45,237 nt of DNA, taken from the NCBI GenBank assembly GCA_019119355.1, contig DWXE01000012.1:1-45237 (forward strand), written 5' to 3'. Shown piece by piece: positions 7,203 to 17,183 of the stretch. A program made the translations under genes and the position numbers. Position 1 is the stretch's first letter. Each line of letters begins with the position of its first letter. This DNA comes from Candidatus Eisenbergiella merdigallinarum (lineage in GTDB: Bacteria; Bacillota; Clostridia; Lachnospirales; Lachnospiraceae). The notes below the pieces were generated by a model, which was not told the origin of the DNA, searched no databases, and saw nothing but the letters and a program-made list of their open reading frames with translations.

Positions 7203-9335
7203 ATGGCAGATTTGTTTGAAGTAAGAAAGAAAAAAGTGATGGCGCTCCTTGAGGATCCGCGCTATGTTCCGATGAAGGAAAAGGAGCTGGCTGCCCTCAT
7301 GCAGGTGGAGGCGGAGGACAGGCCGGCGTTGAAAGAGGTGCTGGAAAGCCTGCTGGAGGAGGGATCGGCCGTCCTGACCAGGCGGGGCAGATATATCCGC
7401 CCGGAGAAGACGTTTCTCGTGGGGACGTTTTCGGGCACAGCCAGGGGCTTCGGCTTCGTGTCCGTCCAGGGGGAGGAGGAAGATCTTTTCATTCCGGAGA
7501 GCTGCGTCCACGGGGCCATGCCCGGCGATACGGTGAAGGTTCAGGTCCTCCCGCCCCGAAGGGGAGGGCGGAAGGAGGCCGAAGTTGTGGAAATTCTGGA
7601 GCGGGCCGTGGTTTCCGTGGTGGGGACCTACGAGCAGAGCGCCAATTTCGGTTTCGTGGTTCCGGACGACGGCAGGCTGGGGCGGGACATTTTCATCCCG
7701 AAGGAGCATCGAAACGGCGCGGAAGACGGGATGAAGGTGGTGGCCCGGATCGCGGATTACGGGGACGAACGGAGGAACCCGGAAGGGAAGATCGAGGAGG
7801 TGCTGGGCCCCTGGGACGCGCCCGGCGTGGACGTCCTTTCCATCGTGAAGGGGTTCGGCCTGCCGGACGCCTTCGGGGAAAAGGCGCTGAACCAGGCAAA
7901 GCGCTGCGCCGGGGAGGTTTCGGAAGCCGACCGGCAGGGCAGACGGGATCTGCGGGACGTGCGCATGGTGACCATCGACGGGGAGGACGCGAAGGATCTG
8001 GACGACGCGGTGAGCCTGACCGTGAAGGAAGGCCGGTATTCGCTGGGCGTCCACATCGCGGACGTATCCAACTATGTGCAGGAAAATTCCGCCCTGGACC
8101 GGGAAGCCAGGGAGCGGGGAACCAGCGTCTATCTGGCGGACCGGGTGATCCCCATGCTCCCGCCCCTTTTGTCCAACGGGATCTGTTCCCTCAACGCGGG
8201 GGAGGACAGGCTGGCCCTCTCCTGCCTGATGGAGATCGACCAGTCGGGGAACGTGACGGACTATGAGATCGTGGAATCCGTGATCCGGGTGGACCGGCGG
8301 ATGAGCTATACTCAGGTGAAGCGGATCCTGGAGGACGAAGACGGGGCGCTGCGGGAGGAGTACCGGGAGTTCGTCCCCATGTTCGAGGAGATGGCCCGCC
8401 TTTCGGGGATCCTGCGCAAAAAGAGACAGAGCAGGGGAGCGGTGGACTTCGACTTCCCGGAGTGCAAAATTTCCCTGGACCGGGACGGGCGCCCGGTGGA
8501 AATCCGGCCTTACGAACACAATGTGGCCACCCGCCTCATCGAGGATTTCATGCTGACGGCCAACGAAACCGTGGCGCAGCACTTTTACTGGCTGGAGCTG
8601 CCCTTCGTGTACCGGGTTCACGAAAGGCCGGATTGGGAGCGGATGGAAAAACTGGACATTTTTCTGAAGAATTTCGGATATCATTTGAGAAGGGGAAGGG
8701 AAGGGGAAATCCATCCGGCACAGCTGCAGAAGATCTTAAACGGCGTGCGGGGGACGGCGGAGGAATCCCTGATTTCCAGGCTGCTGCTGCGCAGCATGAA
8801 GCGGGCGGCCTATTCGGTGGAGTGCGCGGGCCATTTCGGCCTGGCAGCCTCCTATTACTGCCATTTTACCTCCCCCATCCGGCGATATCCGGACCTGCAG
8901 ATCCACCGGATCATCCGGGAATTTTTGCGGGGCAGGCTGAACGAAAACCGGATCGAACACTACCGGGGAATTTTGCCCGGGGTGGCCCGGCAGTCTTCTT
9001 TGGCGCAGCGCAGGGCGGACGAGGCAGAGCGGGAAACGGACCGGCTCAAGAAAGCGGAATATATGCAGGACCATCTGGGGGAGCGTTACGCGGCGGTGAT
9101 CTCCGGCGTGACGGCCCGGGGGCTGTACGTGGAGCTGCCCAATACGGTGGAGGGCCTGATTCCCGTAAGCCGGATGGAGGAGGATTTTTTCCTTTACAAT
9201 GAAGAAAACTATGCGCTGACAGGCGAGCGGACGGGGAAAACCTGGAGGCTTGGGCAGCGGATTTCGGTGAGGGCCGTGTCTGCGGACCCCTTTGCCCGGA
9301 GCGTGGAGTTCGCCATCGATCCGGAGGCGGATTGA
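7203..9335 (+). CDS. rnr: Ribonuclease R
   Basis: 3'-to-5' exoribonuclease of the RNB family that degrades structured RNA and takes part in trans-translation turnover. The 710-residue protein has an N-terminal winged-helix-like segment, two cold-shock-type domains (GTARGFGFVS and SANFGFVVPDD), and the catalytic RNB domain with the acidic metal-binding cluster DGEDAKDLDDAV near residue 260. A C-terminal S1 domain (AAVISGVTARGLYVEL) follows. ATG 7203 follows GGGAGGG at 7193-7199 with short spacing. The Lys-rich tail of some homologues is missing: the protein stops soon after the S1 domain. The smpB neighbour fits the shared role in ribosome rescue. Confidence 0.95.
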   Translation: MADLFEVRKKKVMALLEDPRYVPMKEKELAALMQVEAEDRPALKEVLESLLEEGSAVLTRRGRYIRPEKTFLVGTFSGTARGFGFVSVQGEEEDLFIPESCVHGAMPGDTVKVQVLPPRRGGRKEAEVVEILERAVVSVVGTYEQSANFGFVVPDDGRLGRDIFIPKEHRNGAEDGMKVVARIADYGDERRNPEGKIEEVLGPWDAPGVDVLSIVKGFGLPDAFGEKALNQAKRCAGEVSEADRQGRRDLRDVRMVTIDGEDAKDLDDAVSLTVKEGRYSLGVHIADVSNYVQENSALDREARERGTSVYLADRVIPMLPPLLSNGICSLNAGEDRLALSCLMEIDQSGNVTDYEIVESVIRVDRRMSYTQVKRILEDEDGALREEYREFVPMFEEMARLSGILRKKRQSRGAVDFDFPECKISLDRDGRPVEIRPYEHNVATRLIEDFMLTANETVAQHFYWLELPFVYRVHERPDWERMEKLDIFLKNFGYHLRRGREGEIHPAQLQKILNGVRGTAEESLISRLLLRSMKRAAYSVECAGHFGLAASYYCHFTSPIRRYPDLQIHRIIREFLRGRLNENRIEHYRGILPGVARQSSLAQRRADEAERETDRLKKAEYMQDHLGERYAAVISGVTARGLYVELPNTVEGLIPVSRMEEDFFLYNEENYALTGERTGKTWRLGQRISVRAVSADPFARSVEFAIDPEAD

Positions 9336-9392
9336 CGGCGGGCCGGGACAGGCGGGCGATGCGGCAGGGAAAACGGCGATAAGGAGGAGAAT

Positions 9393-9857
9393 ATGGCGAA
9401 GGAAGCGCAGAAACTGGTCGCCAACAACAAAAAGGCGTTTCACGATTATTTCGTGGAAGAACAATATGAAGCGGGGATGGCGCTGGCGGGGACGGAAGTG
9501 AAGAGCCTGCGCCAGGGCAAGTGCAGCATCAAGGAAGCCTTCGTGCAGGTGGACCGGGGCGAGCTGTACGTCTACGGCATGAATATCAGCCCCTACGAAA
9601 AGGGGAATCTTTTCAACAAGGATCCCCTGCGCACGAGAAAGCTCCTGATGCACCGGGCGGAAATCCGGAAGCTGGAATCCAGATGCCGGGAAAAGGGATA
9701 TACGATCATGCCGCTGAAAGTGTACTTTAAGGACGGCAGGGCGAAGATGGAAATCGGGCTGTGCCGGGGCAAAAAGCAGTACGACAAGCGGGAGGATATC
9801 GCCAAAAAGGACCAGCGGCGGGAAGTGGAGCGGGAGTTCAAGGTGAAAAACCTGTAA
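9393..9857 (+). CDS. smpB: tmRNA-binding protein SmpB
   Basis: Delivers tmRNA to stalled ribosomes. The 154-residue protein carries the family landmarks [12 protein letters not shown] near the start, [22 protein letters not shown], the motif RTRKLLMH, and the basic C-terminal tail ([20 protein letters not shown]) that enters the decoding centre. AAGGAGGA precedes ATG 9393. No tmRNA gene is visible in the 70 bases downstream. Confidence 0.96.
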   Translation: MAKEAQKLVANNKKAFHDYFVEEQYEAGMALAGTEVKSLRQGKCSIKEAFVQVDRGELYVYGMNISPYEKGNLFNKDPLRTRKLLMHRAEIRKLESRCREKGYTIMPLKVYFKDGRAKMEIGLCRGKKQYDKREDIAKKDQRREVEREFKVKNL

Positions 9858-9928
9858 CGGCCCCGCGATTGAAAAAAGGCTGCCGGTATGATATGATGTT
9901 TTACAAAAACCGAAAGGAGCGTCTGGGA

Positions 9929-11407
9929 TTGAAGCCATTGAAAGAACTGTTGGGCAATCTGGCCTATACCTGTGAGAGGGGATGCGAGGACCGGCCGGTG
10001 ACGGCCGTGGTCTACGACTCCAGAAAAGCGAAAGAGGGATGCCTGTTCGTCTGCATCCGCGGCGCCAACTTCGACGGGCATTCCGCCGCAGGGCAGGCCG
10101 TGGAGCGGGGCGCGAAGGCGCTGGTGGTATCCGGGCCGGTGCAGCTTCCGCCCGACTGCGACGTGACGGTGATCCGGGTGGAGGACACCCGCTATGCCCT
10201 GGCCTTCCTGGCGGCCGCCTGGTTCGATCATCCGGCCGAAAAGCTGACTTCCATCGGAGTCACCGGCACGAAGGGAAAGACCACCACCACCTACCTGGTG
10301 AAGTCCATTCTGGAAAACGCCGGGCGCAGGGTGGGGCTCATCGGCACCATCGAGACCATCATCGGGGACGACCATATCCATGCGGTCAACACCACGCCGG
10401 AGTCCTATGTTCTGCAGGAGTATCTGTACCGGATGGTGGAGGCCGGCTGCGATACTGTGGTGATGGAAGTATCCTCCCAGGCGCTGATGCTGCACAGGAC
10501 GCAGGGGTTCGTCTTCGATTTCGGGATCTTTACCAATCTGGAGCCGGATCACATCGGGCCCAACGAGCACGCCGATTTCGGGGAGTACCTGCGGTGTAAG
10601 GGAATGCTCTTTGGGCAGTGCCGGGTGGGGATCGTCAACTGCGACGACGCCCACTGGGAGGAAGTGGTGAAGGGGCACACCTGCAGCCTGGAGACCTACG
10701 GCCTGTCCGAAGGGGCGATGCTGCGGGCGCAGGACCTGTCCTTTACCAACGATCAGGGCCGCCTGGGGATGGCGTTTCGGACGACGGGACTTCTGGAAAT
10801 GGACGCGCAGATTTCCATGCCCGGGCGTTTTTCCGTTTACAACGCCCTGACGGCCATGGCCATCTGCAGGCATTTTTCCGTATCGAAGGAGGATATAAAA
10901 CGGGCGCTGCTTTCGGCCGGCGTGCGGGGCAGGATCGAGCCCGTGAAGGTGTCCGACGATTTCACGCTGCTCATCGACTACGCCCACAACGCCATGGCGC
11001 TGGAGAGCCTGCTCTCCACGCTGAAGGAGTACGGACACGGCAGGATCGTCTGCGTGTTCGGCTGCGGGGGCAACCGTTCCCGGGAGCGGCGGTTTGACAT
11101 GGGCGAAGTCTCCGGAAGGCTGGCGGATTTTACCGTCATCACTTCGGATAATCCCCGGTTCGAGGAGCCGGAGGCCATCATCGGGGATATCGTTACGGGA
11201 ATCCGGAAGACGGACGGCGCCTACGTGACCATCTGCGACCGGAAGGAGGCCATCGCCTACGCTATTGATCACGGGCAGCCCGGCGACATCATCGTGGTGG
11301 CGGGCAAGGGACACGAGGATTATCAGGAGATACGGGGCGTGAAATATCCCATGGACGACCGGATGCTGGTGGCGGATATTTTGCGGGAAAGAGACTGCAA
11401 GAACTGA
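9929..11407 (+). CDS. murE: UDP-MurNAc-tripeptide synthetase MurE
   Basis: Cytoplasmic Mur ligase adding the third stem-peptide residue, 492 residues. It shows the N-terminal UDP-MurNAc domain, the ATP-binding GVTGTKGKTTTTYL, the central-domain motif NLEPDHIG, and C-terminal IDYAHNA and GKGHEDYQ. The motif SDNPRFEEP matches DNPR, which marks meso-diaminopimelate-specific enzymes, so the wall is predicted to be meso-DAP type. The start is TTG 9929, behind AAAGGAGC at 9913-9920. In many Firmicutes murE lies in the division cluster; here it is about 15 kb away, followed after 4 bases by priA. Confidence 0.93.
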   Translation: MKPLKELLGNLAYTCERGCEDRPVTAVVYDSRKAKEGCLFVCIRGANFDGHSAAGQAVERGAKALVVSGPVQLPPDCDVTVIRVEDTRYALAFLAAAWFDHPAEKLTSIGVTGTKGKTTTTYLVKSILENAGRRVGLIGTIETIIGDDHIHAVNTTPESYVLQEYLYRMVEAGCDTVVMEVSSQALMLHRTQGFVFDFGIFTNLEPDHIGPNEHADFGEYLRCKGMLFGQCRVGIVNCDDAHWEEVVKGHTCSLETYGLSEGAMLRAQDLSFTNDQGRLGMAFRTTGLLEMDAQISMPGRFSVYNALTAMAICRHFSVSKEDIKRALLSAGVRGRIEPVKVSDDFTLLIDYAHNAMALESLLSTLKEYGHGRIVCVFGCGGNRSRERRFDMGEVSGRLADFTVITSDNPRFEEPEAIIGDIVTGIRKTDGAYVTICDRKEAIAYAIDHGQPGDIIVVAGKGHEDYQEIRGVKYPMDDRMLVADILRERDCKN

Positions 11408-11411
11408 CGGT

Positions 11412-13667
11412 ATGGAGAAATTTGCGAGTGTGATCGTGGACATATCCCACGAAAAGGTGGACCGGCCCTTCACCTACCGCATTCCGGAGGCGCTGGCGGA
11501 CAGGCTGCGCCCCGGGATGCGGGTGCGGATCCCTTTCGGCGCCGGGGATACCCTGCGCACGGGCTATGTGACGGAGCTGACGCAGGAGACGGCTTATCCC
11601 GTTGGGAAGCTGAAATGGATTGCGGACATCGTGCCCGGGGAAGAGGATCCGGAGCAGAAGATGATCGCCCTGGCGGCCTGGATGAAGGAGCAGTACGGTT
11701 CCACCATGATCCAGGCGCTCAAAACCGTGCTCCCGGCCCGCAGGAAGGTGGCTCAGAAAGAAAAGAAAGAGGTTCATCTGAACTTAAGCGGGGAGGAGGC
11801 CCGCGCCGCGCTGCAGGAATATGAGCGCCGGCGTCAGGTGGCGAAGGCCCGGCTGATGCGGGAGCTGATCGGGGAAGGCGTTCTTCCCTGGGAGCTGGTG
11901 ACAAAAAAGCTGGCCATTCCTTCCTCCACCATAAAGAGCATGGAGAGCGCCGGCGCCATCCGGCTGGTGACCGCGGCCTGTTACCGCAACCCGGTGCGGC
12001 TTTCCACCTCCGCTGCAAAGGAGAAGACGCTGTCCGACGGGCAGAGGAAGATCGTGGAGGACATACTGGGAGGATGGGACGAGGGGGATTTTCACCCGTC
12101 TCTGATCCACGGAATCACGGGAAGCGGAAAGACGGAGGTTTATCTGGCGCTGATCGAGGGCATGATAAGGAGGGGAAGGCAGGCCGTTTTCCTGATCCCG
12201 GAAATCGCCCTGACCTATCAGACGCTGCTGCACATCTATCAGAGGTTCGGGGACCGGGTATCGGTGATGAACTCCTCCCTGAGCGCCGGAGAAAAGCAGG
12301 ATCAGTGCCGCCGGGCCAGGGAAGGGGAGATCGACGTGATCATCGGGCCCAGGTCCGCGCTGTTCGTCCCCTTTCCCCGGCTGGGGCTGATCGTCATGGA
12401 CGAGGAGCACGAAACCAGCTATAAGAGCGAAACCGCGCCCAGATACCACGCCAGGGAGACGGCGCAGGAGCTGGCGCGCTTAAACGGGGCGGCGTTTGTG
12501 ATGGGATCGGCCACCCCGTCCCTGGAGGCTTACAGCCGCGCCCGGAGCGGGGCATACCGGCTCTTCACCCTGAAGGAACGGATGAACGGCGGCTGCCTGC
12601 CGCGCATCTACGTGGAGGATCTGCGCGCGGAACTGCGGGAAGGAAACAGGTCGATCTTCTCCAGGAGGCTGCAGGAAAAACTGCAGCAGCGGCTGGAGCG
12701 GGGCGAGCAGTCCATGCTCTTTTTAAACCGCCGGGGCTATGCGGGCTTCGTTTCCTGCCGCGCCTGCGGATACGTCTGCAAGTGCCCCCACTGCGACGTT
12801 TCCCTGTCCGAACACCGAAACGGCCGGCTGGTCTGCCATTACTGCGGCTATGAGCAGCCGGCGGTCCGGATCTGCCCTTCCTGCGGCTCCCGCTATATCC
12901 TGGGGTTTAAGGCCGGGACCGAACAGATCGAGGAGCAGCTGCAGCGGCTGTATCCGAAAGCCCGCGTCCTGCGGATGGACGGGGATACCACCCGGACGAA
13001 GGACAGCTACGAGAGGATCTTGTCCGCCTTTTCCAACCGGGAGGCGGACGTCCTGGTGGGGACGCAGATGATCGTCAAAGGGCACGACTTTCCCAACGTG
13101 ACGCTGGTGGGGGTGCTGGCGGCGGATCTCTCCCTCTCCTTGAGCGACTACCGGGCGGGGGAGCGGACGTTTCAGCTTTTGACCCAGGCGGCGGGCCGGG
13201 CCGGCCGGGGCAGCAGGCCGGGGGAAGTGGTGATCCAGACCTATCAGCCGGATCACTACAGCATCCGCCACGCGTCCCGGCAGGATTACGAAGGGTTTTA
13301 CCGGGAGGAGATGGTCTACCGCCAGCTGCTCTCCTATCCGCCGGCGGCTCACATTCTGGCCATTCAGCTGGCCTCGGAACGAGAAGAGCTGGCCCGGGAA
13401 GCCGCTGCGGAAGCGGCCGCCATATCCCGTCAGCTGGCGGCCCGGCAGGAGGAAACGGGGCGGGCTGCGCAGGATATGACGGTCATCGGTCCCGCCCCCG
13501 CGCTCATTGGGAAAATCAACGATATTTATCGCTATGGCGTTTATGTGAAAGACCGGGATTATGGGAAGCTGGTGGCCGTCAAAAACGCGGTGGAAGCGTT
13601 TCGGAGCCGCCAGGAAAAGCCGAAGGGCAGCTGCCAGTTCGACTTCGACCCGGTGCATACATACTGA
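11412..13667 (+). CDS. priA: Primosomal protein N' (replication restart helicase PriA)
   Basis: Superfamily 2 helicase that reloads the replisome at collapsed forks, 751 residues. Visible parts are the N-terminal DNA-binding domain (RPFTYRIPE), Walker A GITGSGKTEVYL near residue 235, DEEH Walker B, and a zinc-binding insertion with CRACGYVCKCPHC and later CHYCGYE and CPSCGSRY pairs. Helicase motif VGTQMIVKGHDFPN and AAGRAGRG follow. The start lies 4 bases after murE, suggesting coupled expression, and def follows after 20 bases. Confidence 0.95.
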   Translation: MEKFASVIVDISHEKVDRPFTYRIPEALADRLRPGMRVRIPFGAGDTLRTGYVTELTQETAYPVGKLKWIADIVPGEEDPEQKMIALAAWMKEQYGSTMIQALKTVLPARRKVAQKEKKEVHLNLSGEEARAALQEYERRRQVAKARLMRELIGEGVLPWELVTKKLAIPSSTIKSMESAGAIRLVTAACYRNPVRLSTSAAKEKTLSDGQRKIVEDILGGWDEGDFHPSLIHGITGSGKTEVYLALIEGMIRRGRQAVFLIPEIALTYQTLLHIYQRFGDRVSVMNSSLSAGEKQDQCRRAREGEIDVIIGPRSALFVPFPRLGLIVMDEEHETSYKSETAPRYHARETAQELARLNGAAFVMGSATPSLEAYSRARSGAYRLFTLKERMNGGCLPRIYVEDLRAELREGNRSIFSRRLQEKLQQRLERGEQSMLFLNRRGYAGFVSCRACGYVCKCPHCDVSLSEHRNGRLVCHYCGYEQPAVRICPSCGSRYILGFKAGTEQIEEQLQRLYPKARVLRMDGDTTRTKDSYERILSAFSNREADVLVGTQMIVKGHDFPNVTLVGVLAADLSLSLSDYRAGERTFQLLTQAAGRAGRGSRPGEVVIQTYQPDHYSIRHASRQDYEGFYREEMVYRQLLSYPPAAHILAIQLASEREELAREAAAEAAAISRQLAARQEETGRAAQDMTVIGPAPALIGKINDIYRYGVYVKDRDYGKLVAVKNAVEAFRSRQEKPKGSCQFDFDPVHTY

Positions 13668-13687
13668 AGAAAGGAAGGTGCGCTGCA

Positions 13688-14179
13688 ATGGCAATCCGCA
13701 TGATCAGAACGATGGGAGATCCCATCCTGGAAAAACAGTGTAAGGAAGTAAAGGAGATGACGCCCCGGATCCGGGAGCTGATCGACGACATGTTCGAAAC
13801 CATGTACGACGCCAACGGCGTCGGTCTGGCGGCCCCTCAGGTGGGCATACTCAAACGCATCGTGGTCATCGACACCACGGGGGAGGATCCCATCGTGATG
13901 ATCAATCCCAGGATTCTGGAGACGTCCGGCTCCCAGACCGGCGGGGAGGGCTGCCTGTCCGTGCCCGGCAAAACCGGCACGGTGACCCGTCCCAACTACG
14001 TGAAGGCCGTGGCCCTCAACGAAGATATGCAGGAGTACGAAATTGAAGCCACGGAGCTTCTGGCCCGGGCGATCTGCCATGAGACGGACCACTTAAACGG
14101 GGAGCTCTATGTGGGGAAAGTGGAAGGGCCCCTGATGGATACGGACGAATATTACGCAAATCTGGAAGAAGAGGAATGA
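13688..14179 (+). CDS. def: Peptide deformylase
   Basis: Removes the N-formyl group from nascent proteins; metal-dependent. The 163-residue protein has all three family motifs: GVGLAAPQVG (motif 1), EGCLSVPG (motif 2, metal-ligand Cys) and CHETDHLNG (motif 3, HExxH). Motif 3 has Thr in the position often held by Ile/Leu/Met (HETDH). The length fits type 1 deformylases. AAGGAAGG precedes the ATG. It lies 7 bases before fmt, its pathway partner. Confidence 0.95.
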   Translation: MAIRMIRTMGDPILEKQCKEVKEMTPRIRELIDDMFETMYDANGVGLAAPQVGILKRIVVIDTTGEDPIVMINPRILETSGSQTGGEGCLSVPGKTGTVTRPNYVKAVALNEDMQEYEIEATELLARAICHETDHLNGELYVGKVEGPLMDTDEYYANLEEEE

Positions 14180-14186
14180 GAATCGG

Positions 14187-15122
14187 ATGAAGATCGTATA
14201 TATGGGAACGCCCGAATTTTCGGTGGGGCCGCTGGAAGCGCTACTGGCGGCGGGACATACGGTGACCGCGGCGGTGACGCAGCCCGACCGGCCGAAAGGG
14301 CGGGGCGGAAAGGTGCAGATTACGCCGGTGAAGGCCTGCGCGCAAAAGCACGGCATCCCCGTATTCACCCCGTCCAGAATCCGGGAAAAGGAAGCGGTGG
14401 AAACGCTGAAGGGATTCGAAGCGGACGTTTACGTCGTGGCTGCCTTCGGCCAGATCCTGTCCCAGGAGATTCTGGATCTGCCCCGGTATGGCTGCCTGAA
14501 CATCCACGCCTCCCTGCTGCCGAAATACCGGGGGGCCGCGCCCATCGAATGGGCGATTTTAAACGGGGAAACGGAAACCGGAGTGACCATCATGCAGATG
14601 GATGCGGGGGTGGACACCGGGGATATGCTTTTAAAGGAGGCGGTCCCCATCGGGGATTCGGAGACGGATGAAAGCCTCTATGAAAGGCTCAGCGGGCTGG
14701 GGAGCCGGCTGATCGCAGAAGCCCTCCTCCGCCTGGAAGAGGGGAGCCTGACGCCCGAAAAACAGGACGGCGCGCAGAGCTGTTATGCGAAGATGCTCAC
14801 GAAGGACATGGGAAAAATCGACTGGAACCGGCCGGCGTCCTGCCTGGACCGGCAGGTGAGAGGGCTGTATTCCTGGCCGGGGGCCTTCACCGGATACGGG
14901 GGAAAGATCCTGAAGATCCGGGCGGCCCAGGCGGATCCGGAAGCGCCGGACGGCGAGCCGGGGACGGTGAGCCGGGTGACGAAGGACGCGATCTGGGTGA
15001 ACGCGGGGGAAGGCAAACTGATTCTGAAGGAAGTGCAGCTGGAAGGAAAGAAGCGGATGGCCGTAAAGGACTTTCTGCTGGGCTGCAAAATAGGAAAGGG
15101 TGAACGATTTCAATGCCTGTGA
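14187..15122 (+). CDS. fmt: Methionyl-tRNA formyltransferase
   Basis: Formylates initiator Met-tRNA using 10-formyltetrahydrofolate. The 311-residue protein begins KIVYMGTPEFSV, typical of Fmt, and contains the catalytic core NIHASLLPKYRGAAPIEWAI with the SLLP loop and downstream VDTGDML. The C-terminal tRNA-binding domain includes LYSWPGAFT. It pairs functionally with def directly upstream. The end overlaps the next gene by 10 bases. Confidence 0.96.
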   Translation: MKIVYMGTPEFSVGPLEALLAAGHTVTAAVTQPDRPKGRGGKVQITPVKACAQKHGIPVFTPSRIREKEAVETLKGFEADVYVVAAFGQILSQEILDLPRYGCLNIHASLLPKYRGAAPIEWAILNGETETGVTIMQMDAGVDTGDMLLKEAVPIGDSETDESLYERLSGLGSRLIAEALLRLEEGSLTPEKQDGAQSCYAKMLTKDMGKIDWNRPASCLDRQVRGLYSWPGAFTGYGGKILKIRAAQADPEAPDGEPGTVSRVTKDAIWVNAGEGKLILKEVQLEGKKRMAVKDFLLGCKIGKGERFQCL

Positions 15123-15826
15123 TGGGATATTTCGGTTACTATTATTATGACGCCACCTATCTGCTGGTGATTCTGGGCGCCATCCTGTCCATGATCGCCA
15201 GCGCCAGGGTGAACGGGACGTTTTCGCGCTACAGCCGGGTGCGCAGCATGTCCGGGATGACGGGCGCCCAGGCGGCCAGAAAGATCCTGGACCGCAACGG
15301 CCTGTACGACGTGAAGGTGGAGCATATTCGGGGAAATCTGACGGATCATTACGATCCCAGGACGAAGGTGCTGCGCCTTTCCGACGCCACCTACGGCGCA
15401 TCCAGCGTTGCGGCGGTGGGGGTGGCGGCCCACGAGTGCGGCCACGCGGTGCAGGACGGCGAGGGCTATGAGCCCCTGCGGATCCGCTCCAGGCTGGCGC
15501 CTGCGGCAAATTTCGGCTCCCGGTTCGGCCTTCCGATCTTCATCGCGGGGTTGATTTTCGGGGCCAACGAAGTGCTGATGCAGATCGGAATCTGGGTCTT
15601 TCTGCTGGCGGTGCTCTTTCAGCTCATCACCCTGCCGGTAGAATTCGACGCCAGCAAACGGGCTATGGCCATGCTGACGGATTACGGCATTCTGGGCGAC
15701 GCAGAGGCCGATGGGAGCCGGAAGGTGCTGCGGGCGGCGGCCATGACCTATGTGGCGGCAGCGGCGGCTTCCGTCTTAAACCTGCTGCGCCTCATCCTGA
15801 TCGCCCGAAGCAGGGACAGGGACTGA
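15113..15826 (+). CDS. Zinc metallopeptidase, YugP family
   Basis: Membrane-associated putative zinc protease (Zn_peptidase_2 family), 237 residues. It has an N-terminal membrane segment, the region RMSGMTGAQAARKIL-like (seen as VRSMSGMTGAQAARKIL), the catalytic motif AAHECGHAVQ near residue 107, then three hydrophobic segments and the conserved PVEFDASKRA. The substrate is unknown for the family. It lies between fmt and rsmB, a position common in Clostridia. The start overlaps the fmt end; the stop TGA shares one base with the rsmB ATG. Confidence 0.9.
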   Translation: MPVMGYFGYYYYDATYLLVILGAILSMIASARVNGTFSRYSRVRSMSGMTGAQAARKILDRNGLYDVKVEHIRGNLTDHYDPRTKVLRLSDATYGASSVAAVGVAAHECGHAVQDGEGYEPLRIRSRLAPAANFGSRFGLPIFIAGLIFGANEVLMQIGIWVFLLAVLFQLITLPVEFDASKRAMAMLTDYGILGDAEADGSRKVLRAAAMTYVAAAAASVLNLLRLILIARSRDRD

Positions 15827-17175
15827 TGGACGTGAGACAGACGGCTCTGGAGATCTTTCTGGAGGCCGAGAAAACGGGCGCTTTTGCAGAAAATCTGCTG
15901 CGGGGCGCCCTGGAAAAATACGATTACGTAGCGCCGGCGCAAAAGGCACTCTTAAAGCGCCTGACGGAAGAGACGCTGGAACGGCTGCTGACGCTGGATT
16001 TTTGCCTGGACAGCGTGTCCAGCGTGAAGGTGGAGCGGATGAAACCCCTGATTCGCTGGCTGCTGCGCCTGTCCGCCTGCCAGATCCTGTTTCTGGAGTC
16101 GGTGCCGGATCACGCCGCCTGCAGCGAAGCGGTCCGGCTGGCGAAGCAGAAGGGCTTTGCGCGCCTTTCCGGCTTCGTGAACGGCGTGCTGCGGGGACTG
16201 ATCCGGAAAAAGGACGGTTTCGTCTGGCCGGACGCCGACAAAGAGCCGGTGAAGGCCCTGTCCGTGGCCTACAGCATGCCGGAATGGATCGTCTCCCTCT
16301 GGGAGGGGCAATACGGAAGGGAACGGACGGAATCGATGCTGAAAGCCCTTCTGATCCCCCGCCCGGTGACGGTGCGCTTTCGGACCGACGTAAGCCAAAG
16401 CCTCATCCGGGAGACGCTGGAACGGTTTCGGGAGCGGGGGATCGCCGTGGGGCGTCATCCCGTTTGTCCAAAAGCCTGGACGCTGCGTGGCTGCGACGGC
16501 GTGGCCTCCCTGCCGGGATTTCCGGAAGGGCTGTTTTACGTTCAGGATGCCAGCAGCATGCTGGCGGTGGAAGCGGCGGGCATCTCGCCCGGGATGAAGG
16601 TCATCGACCTGTGCGCGGCCCCCGGCGGCAAGGCGCTCCTGGCCGCGGAAAAGGCGGGAGAAACGGGGAGCGTGCTGGCCGGCGACGTTTCGGAAAGAAA
16701 GACCGCGCTGATTTGGGAGAACGCCTCCCGGATGGGCTGCAAAAACCTGGAAATCCGGGTATGGGACGCCCGCAGGGCGCAACCGGGCCTTGCGGGATCC
16801 GCAGACGTGGTTCTGGCGGATCTCCCCTGCTCCGGGCTGGGCGTTCTGGGGCGGAAGAAGGAGATCCGCTACCGGGTGAAGCCGGAAGATCTGGACTCCC
16901 TCCAGAGGCTGCAGCGGGAAATCCTCGCCGCTTCGGCGGACTATGTGAAGCCGGGCGGAGTGCTTTTGTACTCCACCTGTACGGTGAACCGGGGGGAAAA
17001 CGAGGAGACGGTGCGCTTTCTGACGGAGGAATTTCCCTTCGAAACGGAGAGCCTGGATCCCTTTTTGCCGGAATGCCTGCACGGCCGGGAGACGAGGGAA
17101 GGCACGCGTCAGCTGTTTTGCGGGGAGTTCGACACCGACGGCTTCTTTATGGCGCGGCTGCGCAGAAAACGGTAG
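15826..17175 (+). CDS. rsmB: 16S rRNA m5C967 methyltransferase RsmB
   Basis: SAM-dependent methyltransferase, 449 residues. It carries an N-terminal NusB-like RNA-binding domain (residues about 1-130) and a C-terminal Rossmann domain with the SAM motif DLCAAPGGKALLAAEK, the catalytic motif LADLPCSGLGVL, and the second cysteine in YSTCTVNRGENE. Both active-site cysteines are present. The start overlaps the previous stop by one base, so translation is probably coupled. rlmN follows after 8 bases. Confidence 0.94.
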   Translation: MDVRQTALEIFLEAEKTGAFAENLLRGALEKYDYVAPAQKALLKRLTEETLERLLTLDFCLDSVSSVKVERMKPLIRWLLRLSACQILFLESVPDHAACSEAVRLAKQKGFARLSGFVNGVLRGLIRKKDGFVWPDADKEPVKALSVAYSMPEWIVSLWEGQYGRERTESMLKALLIPRPVTVRFRTDVSQSLIRETLERFRERGIAVGRHPVCPKAWTLRGCDGVASLPGFPEGLFYVQDASSMLAVEAAGISPGMKVIDLCAAPGGKALLAAEKAGETGSVLAGDVSERKTALIWENASRMGCKNLEIRVWDARRAQPGLAGSADVVLADLPCSGLGVLGRKKEIRYRVKPEDLDSLQRLQREILAASADYVKPGGVLLYSTCTVNRGENEETVRFLTEEFPFETESLDPFLPECLHGRETREGTRQLFCGEFDTDGFFMARLRRKR

Positions 17176-17183
17176 GAAAATTT

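Noticed and set aside
9858..9928. tmRNA gene next to smpB
   Set aside because: Only 71 bases lie between smpB and murE, too short for tmRNA, and no tRNA-like ends are visible.
9593..11473. A 626-codon minus-strand frame opposite smpB and murE
   Set aside because: No motif or ribosome site, and both plus-strand genes are unmistakable.
16002..17183. Long N-terminal extension of rlmN in frame with its ORF
   Set aside because: It lies entirely inside rsmB in another frame, with Gly/Arg-rich nonsense composition; RlmN family proteins start near 17184.
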